A stretch of DNA of 64,000 bases from Hibiscus mutabilis. Its lineage: Eukaryota > Streptophyta > Magnoliopsida > Malvales > Malvaceae. This document shows positions 34,331 to 45,667 of the stretch, piece by piece. Where the stretch lies: contig CM033745.1 of the NCBI GenBank assembly GCA_019671005.1, positions 20,388,921 through 20,452,920 of the forward strand, written 5' to 3'. Within the stretch, counting starts at the first letter, position 1. Every line of letters starts with the position of its first letter. Both the position numbers and the translations under genes were made by a program. The notes beneath the pieces are model-generated. The model saw only the letters and a program-made list of their open reading frames with translations. It had not been told where the DNA came from and did not search any database.

Positions 34331-36028
34331 ATCATCCAAACCTCTTCCTCGGTTGTAATGCACATCAAGTCTTCGTCTCGGGAAATTAAAGTTCAATGCC
34401 TCATAGTCGTCCAAGCACGACTAGCTAGGAAATCTACTACGCACTCCCTTTACGGCTTTTTGTTAACGATACAATATCGAATTCGATAAGAGAGCATCCG
34501 CCATCGGGCCATCCTTCATGTTAGTGCCGGCGCTTCCATTAAGAACTTCAATGGGTCTAGCTTGGATGTCAACCAAGTAGTATGGTACATCATATACTTT
34601 GTTTGCCGCTTGGTAGCCCAAACTAGAGCACAACACAGCTTCAGACCAAGGGTACCGCATTTCGCAATCATTGAATTTCCCGCTTAGGTAATAGATGGCT
34701 TGCTCCCTTTTTCTTGACTCATCGTGTTACCCCAATACGCATCCCATTGAATTCTCAAAAACTGCAAGTAGAGAATTAATGGTCGATCCGCATCGTGCGA
34801 CTAAAATTGGAGCATTTGTCGTACCTTTTGATCTTTTCTAGGGCTCTTTGACATTCCTCATCCCACACACCAGATTATTCTTTCTAAGAAGTCTGAAGAC
34901 CGGGTCACATTGGTCGGTTAATTAGGAAATGAAACAAGAGATATAATTCAACCTCCCAGAAATCGTGAACTTCCTTTTGAGAAAGGGGGGTGAGAGATCC
35001 TAGATGGCTTTCACTTTATCCGGATCGATCTCAATCCTCTTTCTCGCTACCACGAACCCTAGGAGTTTTCCGTAAATAACGGCGAAGGTACACTTGGCGT
35101 GATTGAGCCTCACCGTACTACTTCCGTAGTCTTTGGAATAGTTTTCTCAAGTTCTCAGAGGTGCTCCTCCTCCGCTCGGGATTTGGAAATCATGTCGCCC
35201 ACGATACTTCTATTTCTTTGTGCATCATGTCATGGAAAAGAGTCACCATTACTCTTTGGTATGTTGCCCCTGCGTTCTTTAGCCCAAATCACCCAATAAC
35301 AAAACGTGCCCCACATGGTTATGAACGTAGTTTTCTCCATGTCGTTAGAGTCCATCTTTATCTGGTTGTACCCTGAGAAGTCGTCCATGAATGAAAATCA
35401 TGAGTGTCCTGCAGTGTTGTCAACCAGCGTGTCAATATGTGGTAAGGGGAAGTTGTCTTTAGGGCTGGCTCGGTTTAGATCTCTGTAATCTACACACATA
35501 CGAACTTTCCCGTCCTTCTTTGGTACTGGTACAATGTTTGCGACCCATTCGGTGTATTTGGCTACCTCCAAGAAACCAGCATCAAACTGTTTTTTTTACT
35601 TCTTCTCGGATCTTTAACAACATATCTGGTCTCATTCTCCGCAATTTTTGCTGTATTGGTTTGCACTCTGGTTTTGTTGGCAATTTGTGCACCACTATAT
35701 CGGTATTCAACCCTGGCATATCTTGATAAGTCCAGGCGAAAACATCCTTGAATTCCTGAAGTAGAGTTATCAGTTTGTGCTTGGTTTTTGAGGAAATAGT
35801 CGTTCCTACTTTTACTTCTTTTCTTTCTTCTTCAGTCCCCAAGTTTACAACTTCTGTTTCTTCTTGGTGGGGCATGATCTGCCTTTCTTCGTTGGCCACC
35901 ATTCTCTTCAACTCTTCCGAGACCTCACCTTCTATCTCATCATATCCTTCCTCAATTCCCTCTGAGACCTCAGGGCATTCAAAATTCACTCCAGGATTGG
36001 ATCCGGTATCATTCATATAGTCAATCAT
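34331..36028 (-). pseudogene. RT and first RNase H of D, heavily broken
   Basis: Minus-strand RT starts with an acidic leader, then FAWTYQDMPGLNTDIVVHKL and KPIQQKLRRMRPDMLLKI (open 36028-35582). After a frameshift the motifs CVDYRDLNRASPKDN, SFMDDFSGYNQIKMDSND and TTFITMWGTFCY are legible. A deletion follows at the MPFGLK motif. The catalytic YVDD region (35192-35210) has lost a base and reads VGD, so one aspartate is glycine. The RNase H that follows (about 34850-34463) is fragmentary. The interval 36029-36519 is a non-open linker to protease. Confidence 0.85.
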
Positions 36029-36519
36029 GAGCGACCTGCATTAAATGAGAATGAATTGTATTGGGAAGGAGACGGCTTTATATGAAGGGAATGAACATGA
36101 AGAATGCATGAATAAAATAAATGAAACTTTGGTCATTTAGGAAAGTGGGGATATTTTCATTTCAATAAAAAAAGTTAACATAGGTGCCCTATACAAGAGA
36201 TCCCCATTGTTTACGGGTAAAAACAAAAGGTTGATTCGGAGCATTACTCTGGTCTATTCCTAAAAATCACGGGTAGATCAATGCAGCTCCAGTTATTGAG
36301 TGTTTCCCCGAGACGGCAGGGGCGGATGTTGGTCAACATTTTGCTGCCTCGGTCTTTTCCAGCTATCATGTTGATGTACATCCCTTCAAGTGATTCATTG
36401 AATGTCTCCTCCTGTTGAGTACGCCATTTTCCTTCATTGCCTCTTCAACCTCTTGACCTGGCCGGTAGAATCCTCCGAGACAAAAAAGTGGTTTTTAAAC
36501 TAGGAAAGGACATTGGTCT

Positions 36520-37611
36520 CTACGGAATGTCTTCTCCTTTAAATCTGGCTTTTCTTTGCTCTTCCTTTCTCTTGTATTCCTCTTTTCTCTGTTGGACACT
36601 TGGTTGGTAACCCAGCCCAAAACGATCCTTCTTGGTTATCATATTTTTGGCTCTTAGGTTTCCTTGTAATTTCTTCCCCAGCCCCTTTCCTACTTTGGCT
36701 CCTCGGCCCAAAGTTTCTGCAACGGTCATCTTGGTACAATTAGATAACCTGGGATAGGGGATCCGACTTCCCTCCGAAACAAACGTGGCATTCACTAGTT
36801 CTAATGCTTGGAACGAGCATTCTGCAGCATCTTCATCATTTTGAATATAGGGGGCGTCCAATGTCACGGAAGCAACAATTTCATGCTCAGCCTCTAATGT
36901 GACCAATTTTCCTTCGACTACAAATTTTAATTTCTGATGCAATGATGAGGGGACAACTCCTGCGGAGTGGATCCATGGTCTTCCCAATAAGCAGCTATAA
37001 GATGGTTTTATGTCCATTACCACAAAATTGATCACATACTCAGTCGGTCCGATCAGTAGAGGCACCTCAATTTTCCCCATTGTTCCTTTTTACGTACCGT
37101 TAAAGGCTCTTACTGAATTGTGGCAGGGCTTTAGGTGAGAACCATCTATTGGTAGTTTTTTTAGGGTCACCATAGGCAGGACGTTCAATGCTGACCCGTT
37201 GTCAATCAGTACGCCAGGTACTACATACCCTTTGCAATGGGTTGTGATATTAAGGGCTTTGGTGGACCCCATTCCTCCCTCAGGGATCTCATCATCACTG
37301 AATGTTATATGATTATAGGCAGTGATATGCCCCACTATCCTGTCCAGATTTGTCACAAAAATATCCTGGGGCACAAAAGTTTGATTTAGTACTTTTAATA
37401 GCGTCTCCCGGTGCTTTTCTGAACTCAAGAGTAATTCCAGTACTGTGATCCTAACCGGTTGCTTTCGTAGTTGTTCCACTACGTTGTACTCGCTATGTCT
37501 CAAGAACTTCATAAATTCTTTGGCTTGGGCCTCAGTTACCGGCTCATTCATCTTTGGGGGAGGTTCTTCTCCGAATATCTGCGTGGGGCTAACTGCTGTA
37601 TTCTTCCCCAT
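36520..37611 (-). pseudogene. Aspartic protease and G-patch-like tail of D
   Basis: Minus strand 37611-37090 is open: EPVTEAQAKEFMKFLRHSEY, LLSSEKHRETLLKVLNQ, and the catalytic loop GVLIDNGSALNVLP (D-N-G-S), to a stop after VRAFNGT. A second open stretch (37080-36520) carries SYSCLLGRPWIHSAGVVPSS, which completes the protease fold. A glycine-rich segment GRGAKVGKGLGKKLQGNLRA with RFGLGYQPS then resembles a G-patch, a feature I know from Tat/Ogre proteins. One nonsense codon separates the two halves. Confidence 0.85.
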
Positions 37612-37619
37612 AATCGATT

Positions 37620-38910
37620 AAATTTTGCACAAGTTTTTTTGAAGGCAAGGCGCTTCACATGTCCAGGACCGCTATAGTCGCAATGCGCGCTCGGATTATA
37701 CCAAGAAGGGAAGGGCGGATTGACAGAGTAACGATTTATGGACGGACCAGTCCGTTTTGTTGGTCTTTTTAGCGTAGGGGAGCTCTTTTCCTCTCTTTCT
37801 TTTTCATAGATTCTAGTCTTTTGATTCGAGTTTTGTGTTTTTCCCACATTTGTGGCTGTAGACATAATTCTTCGGGGTGGTATAAGTGTTGGTGGCGTTT
37901 ATCCTTCCTCTTGCTATATTTCCGAGACCCTTCCCGCTGATCAATTCTACCACTTATCTTGCCAATTCAAGGGACTCCCTAGTCCCGATTAAGTCAGCAA
38001 AGCACTGTGTTGTGTTATTAATGAGGCGATCAAAGAGTGCCCTTTCGTAGTATTAACAAATAACGGCGTAATTTCATGTTCCGGAGGGGGTGGCTGAAAA
38101 TGGGGCGGGCACTTTCCGCCACTTTTGGGTGTATTGCCGAGGCTTTCGTTGGACTTCCCCATATTTTCCAAATATAATTCTATTTGCTCATTTCATTCAT
38201 GCTTATATTGCTCAATGAATGCTCAATCTTTCCATGTCTTAACATCCGCACTCAATTGGGTGTACCACCGTCATGCCCTTCATTAGGCTGTCCCGAAATA
38301 GTGTATCGCAGCTTTTCATCCTTAAGGTAGGCCGCCATCTTCCGACAAGACATTGTTATTATCAAGGACAAGTGGTTCCATCGTATTTGTCGAACTCTGG
38401 TGTTTTAAATTTTGGCGGTAGGACAAGATCGGACACTAGACTTAAGTCGCTAGCTTCATTTCCTAACTCTTCCATAGATTGTAACGTTTTAAATTTTTCC
38501 TCCATGAGGTGAAACCTCTCCTCCCACTTTTTCTCTACCTTGGTCCTGATCCTTTCAACCAAGTTCAGGTCCGGCACCTCCTCTTCATAGGGTGCTTCAG
38601 TGTCGAGGGGTTGAGTTTTAGGTTCCCCTATCTGAAGACTAGCTGACATTCCAGCAGGGTCGATATACATCTTTCTAGCAGGATTTGGTGCAGCTGGTTG
38701 AACCTTGTAGTGAGCTGGGGTACCCTCTGGCTCTTGAACGGTTTCTCCTTCCACTCTTTTTCCAAGGCTTTTAGCCAACAGTACGGTTATGTCGGATACT
38801 ATCGATGCTTGGGACTGAGCAATCTGGTCACTGAGGCTTCTTTGGGCCTCTTCAAGCCTTGTCTCGAGCTCTTTTTGCCCTTTTTCTAAACTGATTATCC
38901 TGTCTTCCAT
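37620..38910 (-). pseudogene. Gag of D, frameshifted and partly deleted
   Basis: The frame opens on the minus strand at 38910 with a predicted coiled coil (RIISLEKGQKELETRLEEAQ), then a Pro/Glu-rich region and LPPKFKTPEFDKYDGTTCP, the Tat gag capsid entry. After that the frame breaks; part of the capsid seems missing. A later part is legible around 38171-37990 (HFQPPPPEHEITPLFVNTTK). The C-terminal region (37865-37620) contains a knuckle-like AHCDYSGPGHVKR. Gag of this clade forms the particle and binds RNA. Confidence 0.75.
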
Positions 38911-39189
38911 GAGCTTGCTTTGTAATCGGGTAAGGTATGGATGACGAATGATTGCGGGTTAACTACACACACTGCCACAATATTCATAAGTTAATATGGT
39001 TGCAAGAAAATAAATCCATGTATAATGATGTGAATGTCATGATGCAATGCAAGAATGTATGCAGATAAGGTACTGATTCCGCTGGTAATCACCCTTTTGA
39101 ACTACTTCCACGGAATTAAAAGGGTCTAGATTACAACAGAGTTCGTATTACAAAATAAAGATTCCTAATACAAAAGATCTAATTATAAC

Positions 39190-41474
39190 ACAGAGTCCTA
39201 TAGATAAGCTCTAGCTCTATCTCATAATCTTCCAATTGCTTGGAGCAACTTAATGAACCTGGGAGCTTCTTCCATTTCTGGGACTATGAAAGGTCGGAGT
39301 GTTTAAGCCTCGATGGCCAAATCATTCACATGCCTGTCGACTCGTTGTATGTCCACCATCAAGTTTGCGTAATATTGGTCCCTATCCTGTACCATCCGGG
39401 CAGCGTCACGCAGTCTCTTTTGCTAATAGGTGTCCCCTCCGGCTGCAACCTCCTCGAACACACTAATTCTTTCCTTGTAATCCTCAACAGTTGCTTCGAG
39501 GGACTTAATTCGTGCTCGTAACACGCTTACTTCGCGCTCTCTTTCTTATAGCTCAGTGAAGCCATTTCTCTGGCAGTACATTCGAAGGGAGTGTTCAACT
39601 TCCGCCACCTTTCCTTTTAATTCGCCATTCTGACTTTGGCTTTGCTCCAGACTTTGAATAGTGTCATCGTACAATTTTTGTATCTCTAACAGTCTATTAA
39701 GGCTACTCATGGACTTTTTTTTCCATACGGCGACATTTTCTCTCTCATGATGGACAACTTGTTTTCCCTTGTTGATTTCTTACATGAATCTTTCCTTTTC
39801 TTGATCAATGGCCTTCTTGGAGGACCGTTTTTCTTCCTCCATAGCCAACCGGCAGCTTTCTATCTCTTTCTCAATCGCTCTCTTGCTGATTTCTCGTGCT
39901 TCTTCCACCAAACGGATACCATTCATTCTTTCTCTTTCCACAGCTATGAATTGACTTCGGCCAGCCTTCTGTATTTTTGCTTGTAGTAGAAGGGCATCTT
40001 TTTGATAAAGAGTGTTCTTGTCGCTCAAATCTGCATTTAATTTCTTCAACTGCCTAATGATCCCGTCCCGTTCATCAACCTCTAAGCTTGCCTTATAGAG
40101 CTCGCTCGCATGTTGAGTCTGTTGGATGTCCATTTTCCTTTTAATTTCTTCGAGTTCATTCCGTAAGATGTCAGTCTCAGACGGTACCACCCTTGTAAGC
40201 TCCTCGAGTGACACTCCTGGTCCTTGATCAGATTCTAGAATCACATTATTAACCCTCAAACGTCTCCAAAGATCGTAGTCTGGGGTAGTCATGTGCTCGG
40301 TATCTCCTTCCACCCTGATCCGATAACAATGGTCCCAGGCCCTCATGATGGTCTGAATTTTCCCTTTGAACTCCCCTTTGAAGAGAAATTCAGTTTGGCT
40401 TAACCCGGCGGTATTGGGAATGAACTATCATGATCCGAACTGTCGAGACACTAAAAGCGGAGCACAGGCGATCCCTCCGTGCAATCCCAACATCATCAGC
40501 CAGTTGAAATCGCCACAACTATATAGAAAGTAATTAACTTTACCGAGCCATGGGACCCTCCATGCTATGTCTTCGTCTTGAATGTTCCTAAAGAAGCCAG
40601 TCCACATTTTTGTTTTCAAGTCCTCTCGCCATTCTTGTGCTAAGTGCTCCCGTAAAGGCAAAAAACCTTGGAAGGATATCCTCGGCAGGACCCTCGTCGG
40701 TGTCTTCCACATGTGACTCTAAATCCATACCTGTAACAGTTGTGCACATCCTCGAAAACGTCCTTCTTCATGTTTCTAGCTAGCATTTAAGGAAATGAAA
40801 GTCTCGGCCAAGATTGCTGGTACTGGGTTTGCTTTCCGTTTTACCCGCTCAAACAAGTCCAGAATGGCTACGTCAATGTTCCCAAGTACTCTTGGAAAGA
40901 TCACCAAGCCATATATTCCTAAGGCGAATAGGTCCATTTTCTTTGCCTCGTCTGGATGTGTCGGTATGATGTCCCGAATACTTTCCCATGCAAAAACTGT
41001 ATTGTCTCCTCGGAGCTGAAGCAGGCCATTAACCCAATCGTCACTCATTCCTGCAAAGGTTTTGAGCTTCGCAGTGTAATTCTGATTCCTCGGAGGCTTC
41101 ACATAGATCCAATCTTCCTGAATGTTCTTTTGGTTAAGCAAAGCAGTGTATTCTTCTACTGTAGGCATCTTGTCCTACCCATTGAAGGTGAAGCAGCAAA
41201 AGGCCGGATTCCAGAACTGGACTATAGCTCGGAGCAAGGGCTGGTTAACCCGAACATATAACAGTTGTGCAATGTCGCCATAACTATCGCAGAACAAGTC
41301 TTGTAGTCTTCGGTCCCATCTTTCCCAAATGCTTTGAAGATCCCATAAGTTGTTTTGTTGGAGACTCACATAGGTGTACCCTGCTATTACGCGTTCGTTC
41401 GGCGAACTGTCCCCTTGGGTTTTCTGGTTGACCTCTGACCAATGTCTGATTGACAAATTAAGCTCGTCTTTCAT
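39190..41474 (-). pseudogene. ORF1 of D (DUF7745-like plus coiled coil)
   Basis: Minus-strand open blocks 41474-41175, 41168-40776, 40712-40428 and 40346-39780 follow in order, separated by stops or shifts. Diagnostic phrases are MPTVEEYTALL, DLFALGIYGLVIFPRVLGNI, NPVPAILAETFISLN, and later GDFNWLMMLGLHGG. This matches the extra ORF between LTR and gag in Tat/Ogre elements; I recall the domain as DUF7745. Downstream is a long charged coiled coil (NELEEIKRKMDIQQTQHASE) extending as degenerate sequence to about 39190. Its role in the element is unknown. Confidence 0.8.
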
Positions 41475-42152
41475 AAGACACCTTTTTTACATGGTGAAAG
41501 ACTTTCTGATCGGGCAAACCACTTGATCCAGTACCTTTATGTGATGCAAATGTATGATGTATGAAAAAAACAAAAGCGAAAAGAAAACAAGTCAGTACCA
41601 GATAAAATTAATAAATATATAAATAAAAGGACAAAATTAAATAGAATAAACACACAAAACAACCCTATTTATCCCGTCTAAAACCTAAGGTTATCCGCAT
41701 GGCTCTAAATGGGTAGGTTTATATGTATTCTCTACATGCAGTCTTGGATCTAGGAGGTATCTGAATTGTCCTTGCTGTCCTCTACTAAGAGTAGCAAGGC
41801 CCCCGATCATCACCCATTATAGGCTCCTTTCAACCGGGTTCAATTCAGGGGGACCCATTCGCTTATGCCCGCATTTAAGGAACGATATCCTTACGAAAGC
41901 ATAAGGTACTCGAGCCCCGAAGGTACTTGCTAGGCCCATACGGGAGAACGATATCTCCACGAAAGCATTAGCGTTTTCCCCCCACCTAAAAAACGGGTTT
42001 ATATGCCATATTTTAAATGCGTTAAAATAAACGCGCAATTATAACCGAATGTTAATTTAATAGTCACTTTAACCCGAAATTTATAATATTAATAAAGCGA
42101 TAATTATTTTAAAAAGCTTGACTCTCTTTATTTTGTTAAAAACAAAAAAATG
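41475..42152 (-). other. 5' leader of D between PBS and ORF1
   Basis: Non-coding. On the plus strand it holds two imperfect copies of GAACGATATC-(C/T)(T/C)ACGAAAGCAT (about 41879 and 41947), each followed by related sequence, so a short duplicated unit lies downstream of the primer site. No open frame of note. Confidence 0.55.
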
Positions 42153-42172
42153 GTCCCCAGCGGAGTCGCCAT
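42153..42172 (-). other. Primer-binding site of D (tRNA-Arg type)
   Basis: The minus strand reads TGGCGACTCCGCTGGGGA two bases after the LTR end. I recognise TGGCGACTCCRCTGGGGA as the tRNA-Arg-complementary site of Ogre/Tat elements. It fixes orientation and lineage. Confidence 0.85.
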
Positions 42173-42173
42173 C

Positions 42174-45100
42174 TGTAGCGAAGTCCCTCTTTCGCTAAAA
42201 AAAGTAGGTTTTCGAAGTGTTTATGATTTTTCGGATATAAAATATTTATTCCGTGAGGGGTTTTAAAAACTGCATTTTATGTAAAAATGGAGTCGCCACC
42301 GGCCACTTAGGTAGGCCGAACACCATAAAACCAGAGATTAAAAAAACTGTTGGGTTCGGGAGTCGGTTACGGATGGGGAAGGATTAGCACCCCCACACCA
42401 CCCAAAATTGGTACTTTAATAATTACCGCTTTATTAATATTAGACTTTCCGGATTAAAGTGACGATTAGTTTAAAATTTGGTTATAATTGCGAATAAATT
42501 TTAAAGGCCCCGTTATCCGAGGGTAAACGCCCAACCAATATCACTACGCCTGATACTGGCCCCGTTTACGCTCGGATAAAAGGGCACCGCATTGACATTT
42601 TATATTTCATTATGCAAACCTAACAAAAACCTTATAGACAAATATTTACAAAGGCGTGGAACTACAAAAACATAAAAGATATAAGCATAATAATATTGAA
42701 GTGCAAAATGTATGAACAAAAACATTGTAATATGTCCTAAAAATAAAATAGCAAATACGAATATAAACATAAAAATGTGCTTTCTAAAACTAAATTAATT
42801 ACATCCAACACTTATATATAAAGATGAATTACAATTATCACCTACATGACAATTACACATGGCATAATATGATACTAAAATAATAAAACAACATACTAGA
42901 ATATGACTAATATTTAATGCTTAACATGACACAAATTTCATGCACGAATGAAAACATTGTGTAAGATAAACAATATCACACTATCATATAACATAAGAAG
43001 CAAAAGTATCAGCAAAATGTAAACACACGACATGACATATAACCTAAACTACAACGTAACACGGGAGACAAACGTGAACACGACATAGATAAAATAACTA
43101 AATGTAAGAACACGGTATAAAAATTTTAATACACAAATCATATGGCTATAAATTAACATACTATACAAAACACATACCGATACCAACAGAACAATATGAA
43201 CATGCTAGACATGTAAAAGATAAATATTTAAACATGAAAAAAGGACTGCAATGGAAAGAAATAAACATAAGAAACAGAAATTAAAAGACAATAATATGCG
43301 ATTTAGGGACAAAATTGCAAACTAAACAGAACCTAAAAGGACCAAAACTGTAATTGGACCAAGGGGCAGGCTTGAAGTGAAAAATCCAAAAACGCGGGAT
43401 GGTTAAAGGGGTAATTTTACCATTTAAAAACTGATTCGATGTAATTTAGGGACTGGATTGCAAGATTTTGAAATACGAGGGGGACCAGAGTTGTAAATAT
43501 CCCCTGCGGCGAGACACAAACGAAAATATAGAAAACGCGGGAGGATTTATTACGTAATTTGCCCATTTCACAAAATAAAAACACCTATAAAACCCCCTTT
43601 TTCAGCTTTATCTCAAATTTTCCCCATTTTCATTTTGATCCGTTTTAATAATAACTCTCCCCCCTCTCTTTGCTCTCAACTCATCCCATGATGAACCCAG
43701 AAACCGGCGGCCGACCGCTGGCCGCCGCTAGCCGGCGAGCCCCAAAAAAAACACCAAAATGAACCTTACTTTACCCTAAACTTGAATCCGAACTTGGATT
43801 TGGAGAAAAAGCCCCTCTTCGTCCTAGATCTAAGAAAAGAAAAACAAAAACCGTATATGTTTTTTTTTACCGAAGGAGCACCTTCCCCTTTTAGCCGGCT
43901 CACTAGATTAAAGCTTGTTACCGGTAGAGGAACTGACCACCGAAGGTAAAACCTCACTCTCCTTTCCCTTCCTTACTTTTAGAATACATGCATGCATGCA
44001 ATATTCAAGATGGATGGATACCTTTGTATGATCTCTGTAAATTTTTTTGAGAGAAATTACGAAAGGGTGAGACTTGTTTGTATTTCTGAAAAAATGGGTT
44101 ACAACTGAACTGAGACTTTTTGTTTTTTTTTTGTTACATATATCCTCTCTGCCTCCTCTCTTTTTAGACTGGTACATAATATCTTATTTTGATATGATTC
44201 TGATGCCTTTCTGTGTTTGCGTCTTTGGCATGCCCGGCCATACTTGGTGGTTGGTACGGGCGGCATGGGGAGCGGCGTGGTGGAAGTGACCGTTCATCTG
44301 CGCAGATTGGCGTCTCGGGAGGCGAGGCGATTATTATCGCCAGAATCGTTCCTATCCGTTGGATCAGATCTGATCCAACTGCTAGGAATGCTCGATGATC
44401 GGGTGGCTGAGATGAGGCCTCGAAAATAATGCACTGGCCTGGGATCACGCCACGTGGCCTGAAGAAGATATACGCTCTTGCACTTCTCACACGCGCGAGT
44501 GGGGAACCCAACAGCCCGTGCGTGGACTTCACGCTGTAGATGAGGCGTCCTTATGCTTTAATCGTGGCCGTTGGATCCAGATCTGATCCAAGGGCCCTCG
44601 TTCAGCTGCGAAAGATAAAAGGATGGCGTTAGGGTTCCAATATGGGTCAGGTCTTAGGGTGTGGGCTGGCTGGTTTGGGCTTGATCAGGCCTTGTAATAA
44701 TACTAATAATTTCAGACCCTGTAATATGTAATGGACTTGGACTGGTAATTTATTCATTTGGGGTTTAATATGTTTTTGGATTTCATCTTATATTAGCCCA
44801 ATAATAATAACATTAATATTAGTTATAACAATAATTAATAATAATAATACACATACGATAATACATACGTAAGTACCTATGCAAACATTAATTAATATAA
44901 CATACTAGCATACATACATATATAATCATACACATAATTAACATAACATATACACACATTATCCGTAAAAACAAATACGCTCGTACTAAATATAGATACA
45001 TGCGTGACACACATACACCGTATTACTTATTAATACGTATACATACATAGTTTATAATATACATGCACACACTACACACTTTACATATATTAATAACACT

Positions 45101-45213
45101 CATGCACATAATAAACATATAGCATAATATAATACAATGTATACATGCAACGCTAATATACTAATAATTATACTAATATGTATTTACAGACCAGATAAAA
45201 ATGAGTGATTACA
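42174..45213 (-). repeat. 5' LTR of D (3040 bp)
   Basis: On the minus strand it starts TGTAATCACTC at 45213 and ends GACTTCGCTACA at 42174. The PBS-proximal part contains GGGTTCGGGAGTCGGTTACG and GGAAGGATTAGCACCC on the plus strand (42353-42393), a block that recurs in Tat LTRs of other eudicots as I recall it. The distal 450 bases are AT-rich and shared with the other LTR. The middle (44210-44640) is a GC-rich island with palindromes. A minus-strand TATA candidate lies at about 42812-42822. A 122-codon frame at 44532-44164 has no family signature. Confidence 0.9.
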
Positions 45214-45218
45214 AAGGT

Positions 45219-45667
45219 ATATGAAGTTTTTTAGGTCATGCCGGTTTTTATCGGCAGTTTTTTAAAGATTTTTCAAAAATTGCTAAACCTTTATGCTTGT
45301 TGTTGGAACATAATGCCACTTTTGCATTTGACGATTCTTGTTTGAGAGCATTTTAGGAACTTAAAGAGAAATTGATTAATGCCCCTATAGTCATAGCACC
45401 GAATTGGAACGAGCCCTTTGAGCTCATGTGTGATGCTAGTGACTATGTCGTTGGAGTAGTTTTGGGACAACAGCATGGCAAGGTTTTCCATGCCATCTAC
45501 TATGCCAGCAGAACCTTGAATAAGCACAACTTAATTACTCTACAACCAAGAAAGAATTTCTTGTTGTTGTAATTGGTAACAAGGTTGTAGTTTATATAGA
45601 TCATTCGGCATTGAAGTATCTCTTGGCGAAGAAGGATGTCAAGCCCAGACTAATCCGATGAACACTC
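45219..45667 (+). pseudogene. RT thumb and RNase H of E, after the D insertion
   Basis: It resumes with SFLGHAGFYRQFFKDFSKIA after the second AAGGT copy. After a TAG it carries INAPIVIAPNWNEPFELMCD and ASDYVVGVVLGQQHGKVFHA, the RNase H entry (open 45372-45572), then a frameshift and ALKYLLAKKDVKPR in another frame. Wording parallels the F fragment at 1-327, so E and F are the same clade. Confidence 0.85.

Larger units (their letters stand above)
31107..45213 (-). mobile_element. Tat/Ogre-type Gypsy element D, minus strand
   Basis: It is flanked by a perfect 5-bp duplication AAGGT (31102-31106, 45214-45218) within the RT of E. On the minus strand it shows a 3040-bp LTR (45213-42174), a tRNA-Arg-type PBS, ORF1, gag, protease with a G-patch-like tail, RT, RNase H, a second archaeal-type RNase H, integrase, a repeat-rich 3' region and a shortened 519-bp LTR (31625-31107). 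PBS type, extra upstream ORF1 and dual RNase H are hallmarks of the Tat/Ogre clade. Most ORFs are broken. Its LTR copies show only about ten differences over the shared 450 bases by eye, consistent with the youngest layer. Confidence 0.92.

Noticed and set aside
44164..44532. 122-codon minus-strand frame in the D LTR
   Set aside because: Lies in the GC-rich island where long frames arise by chance, has no family signature, and overlaps open frames on the other strand.
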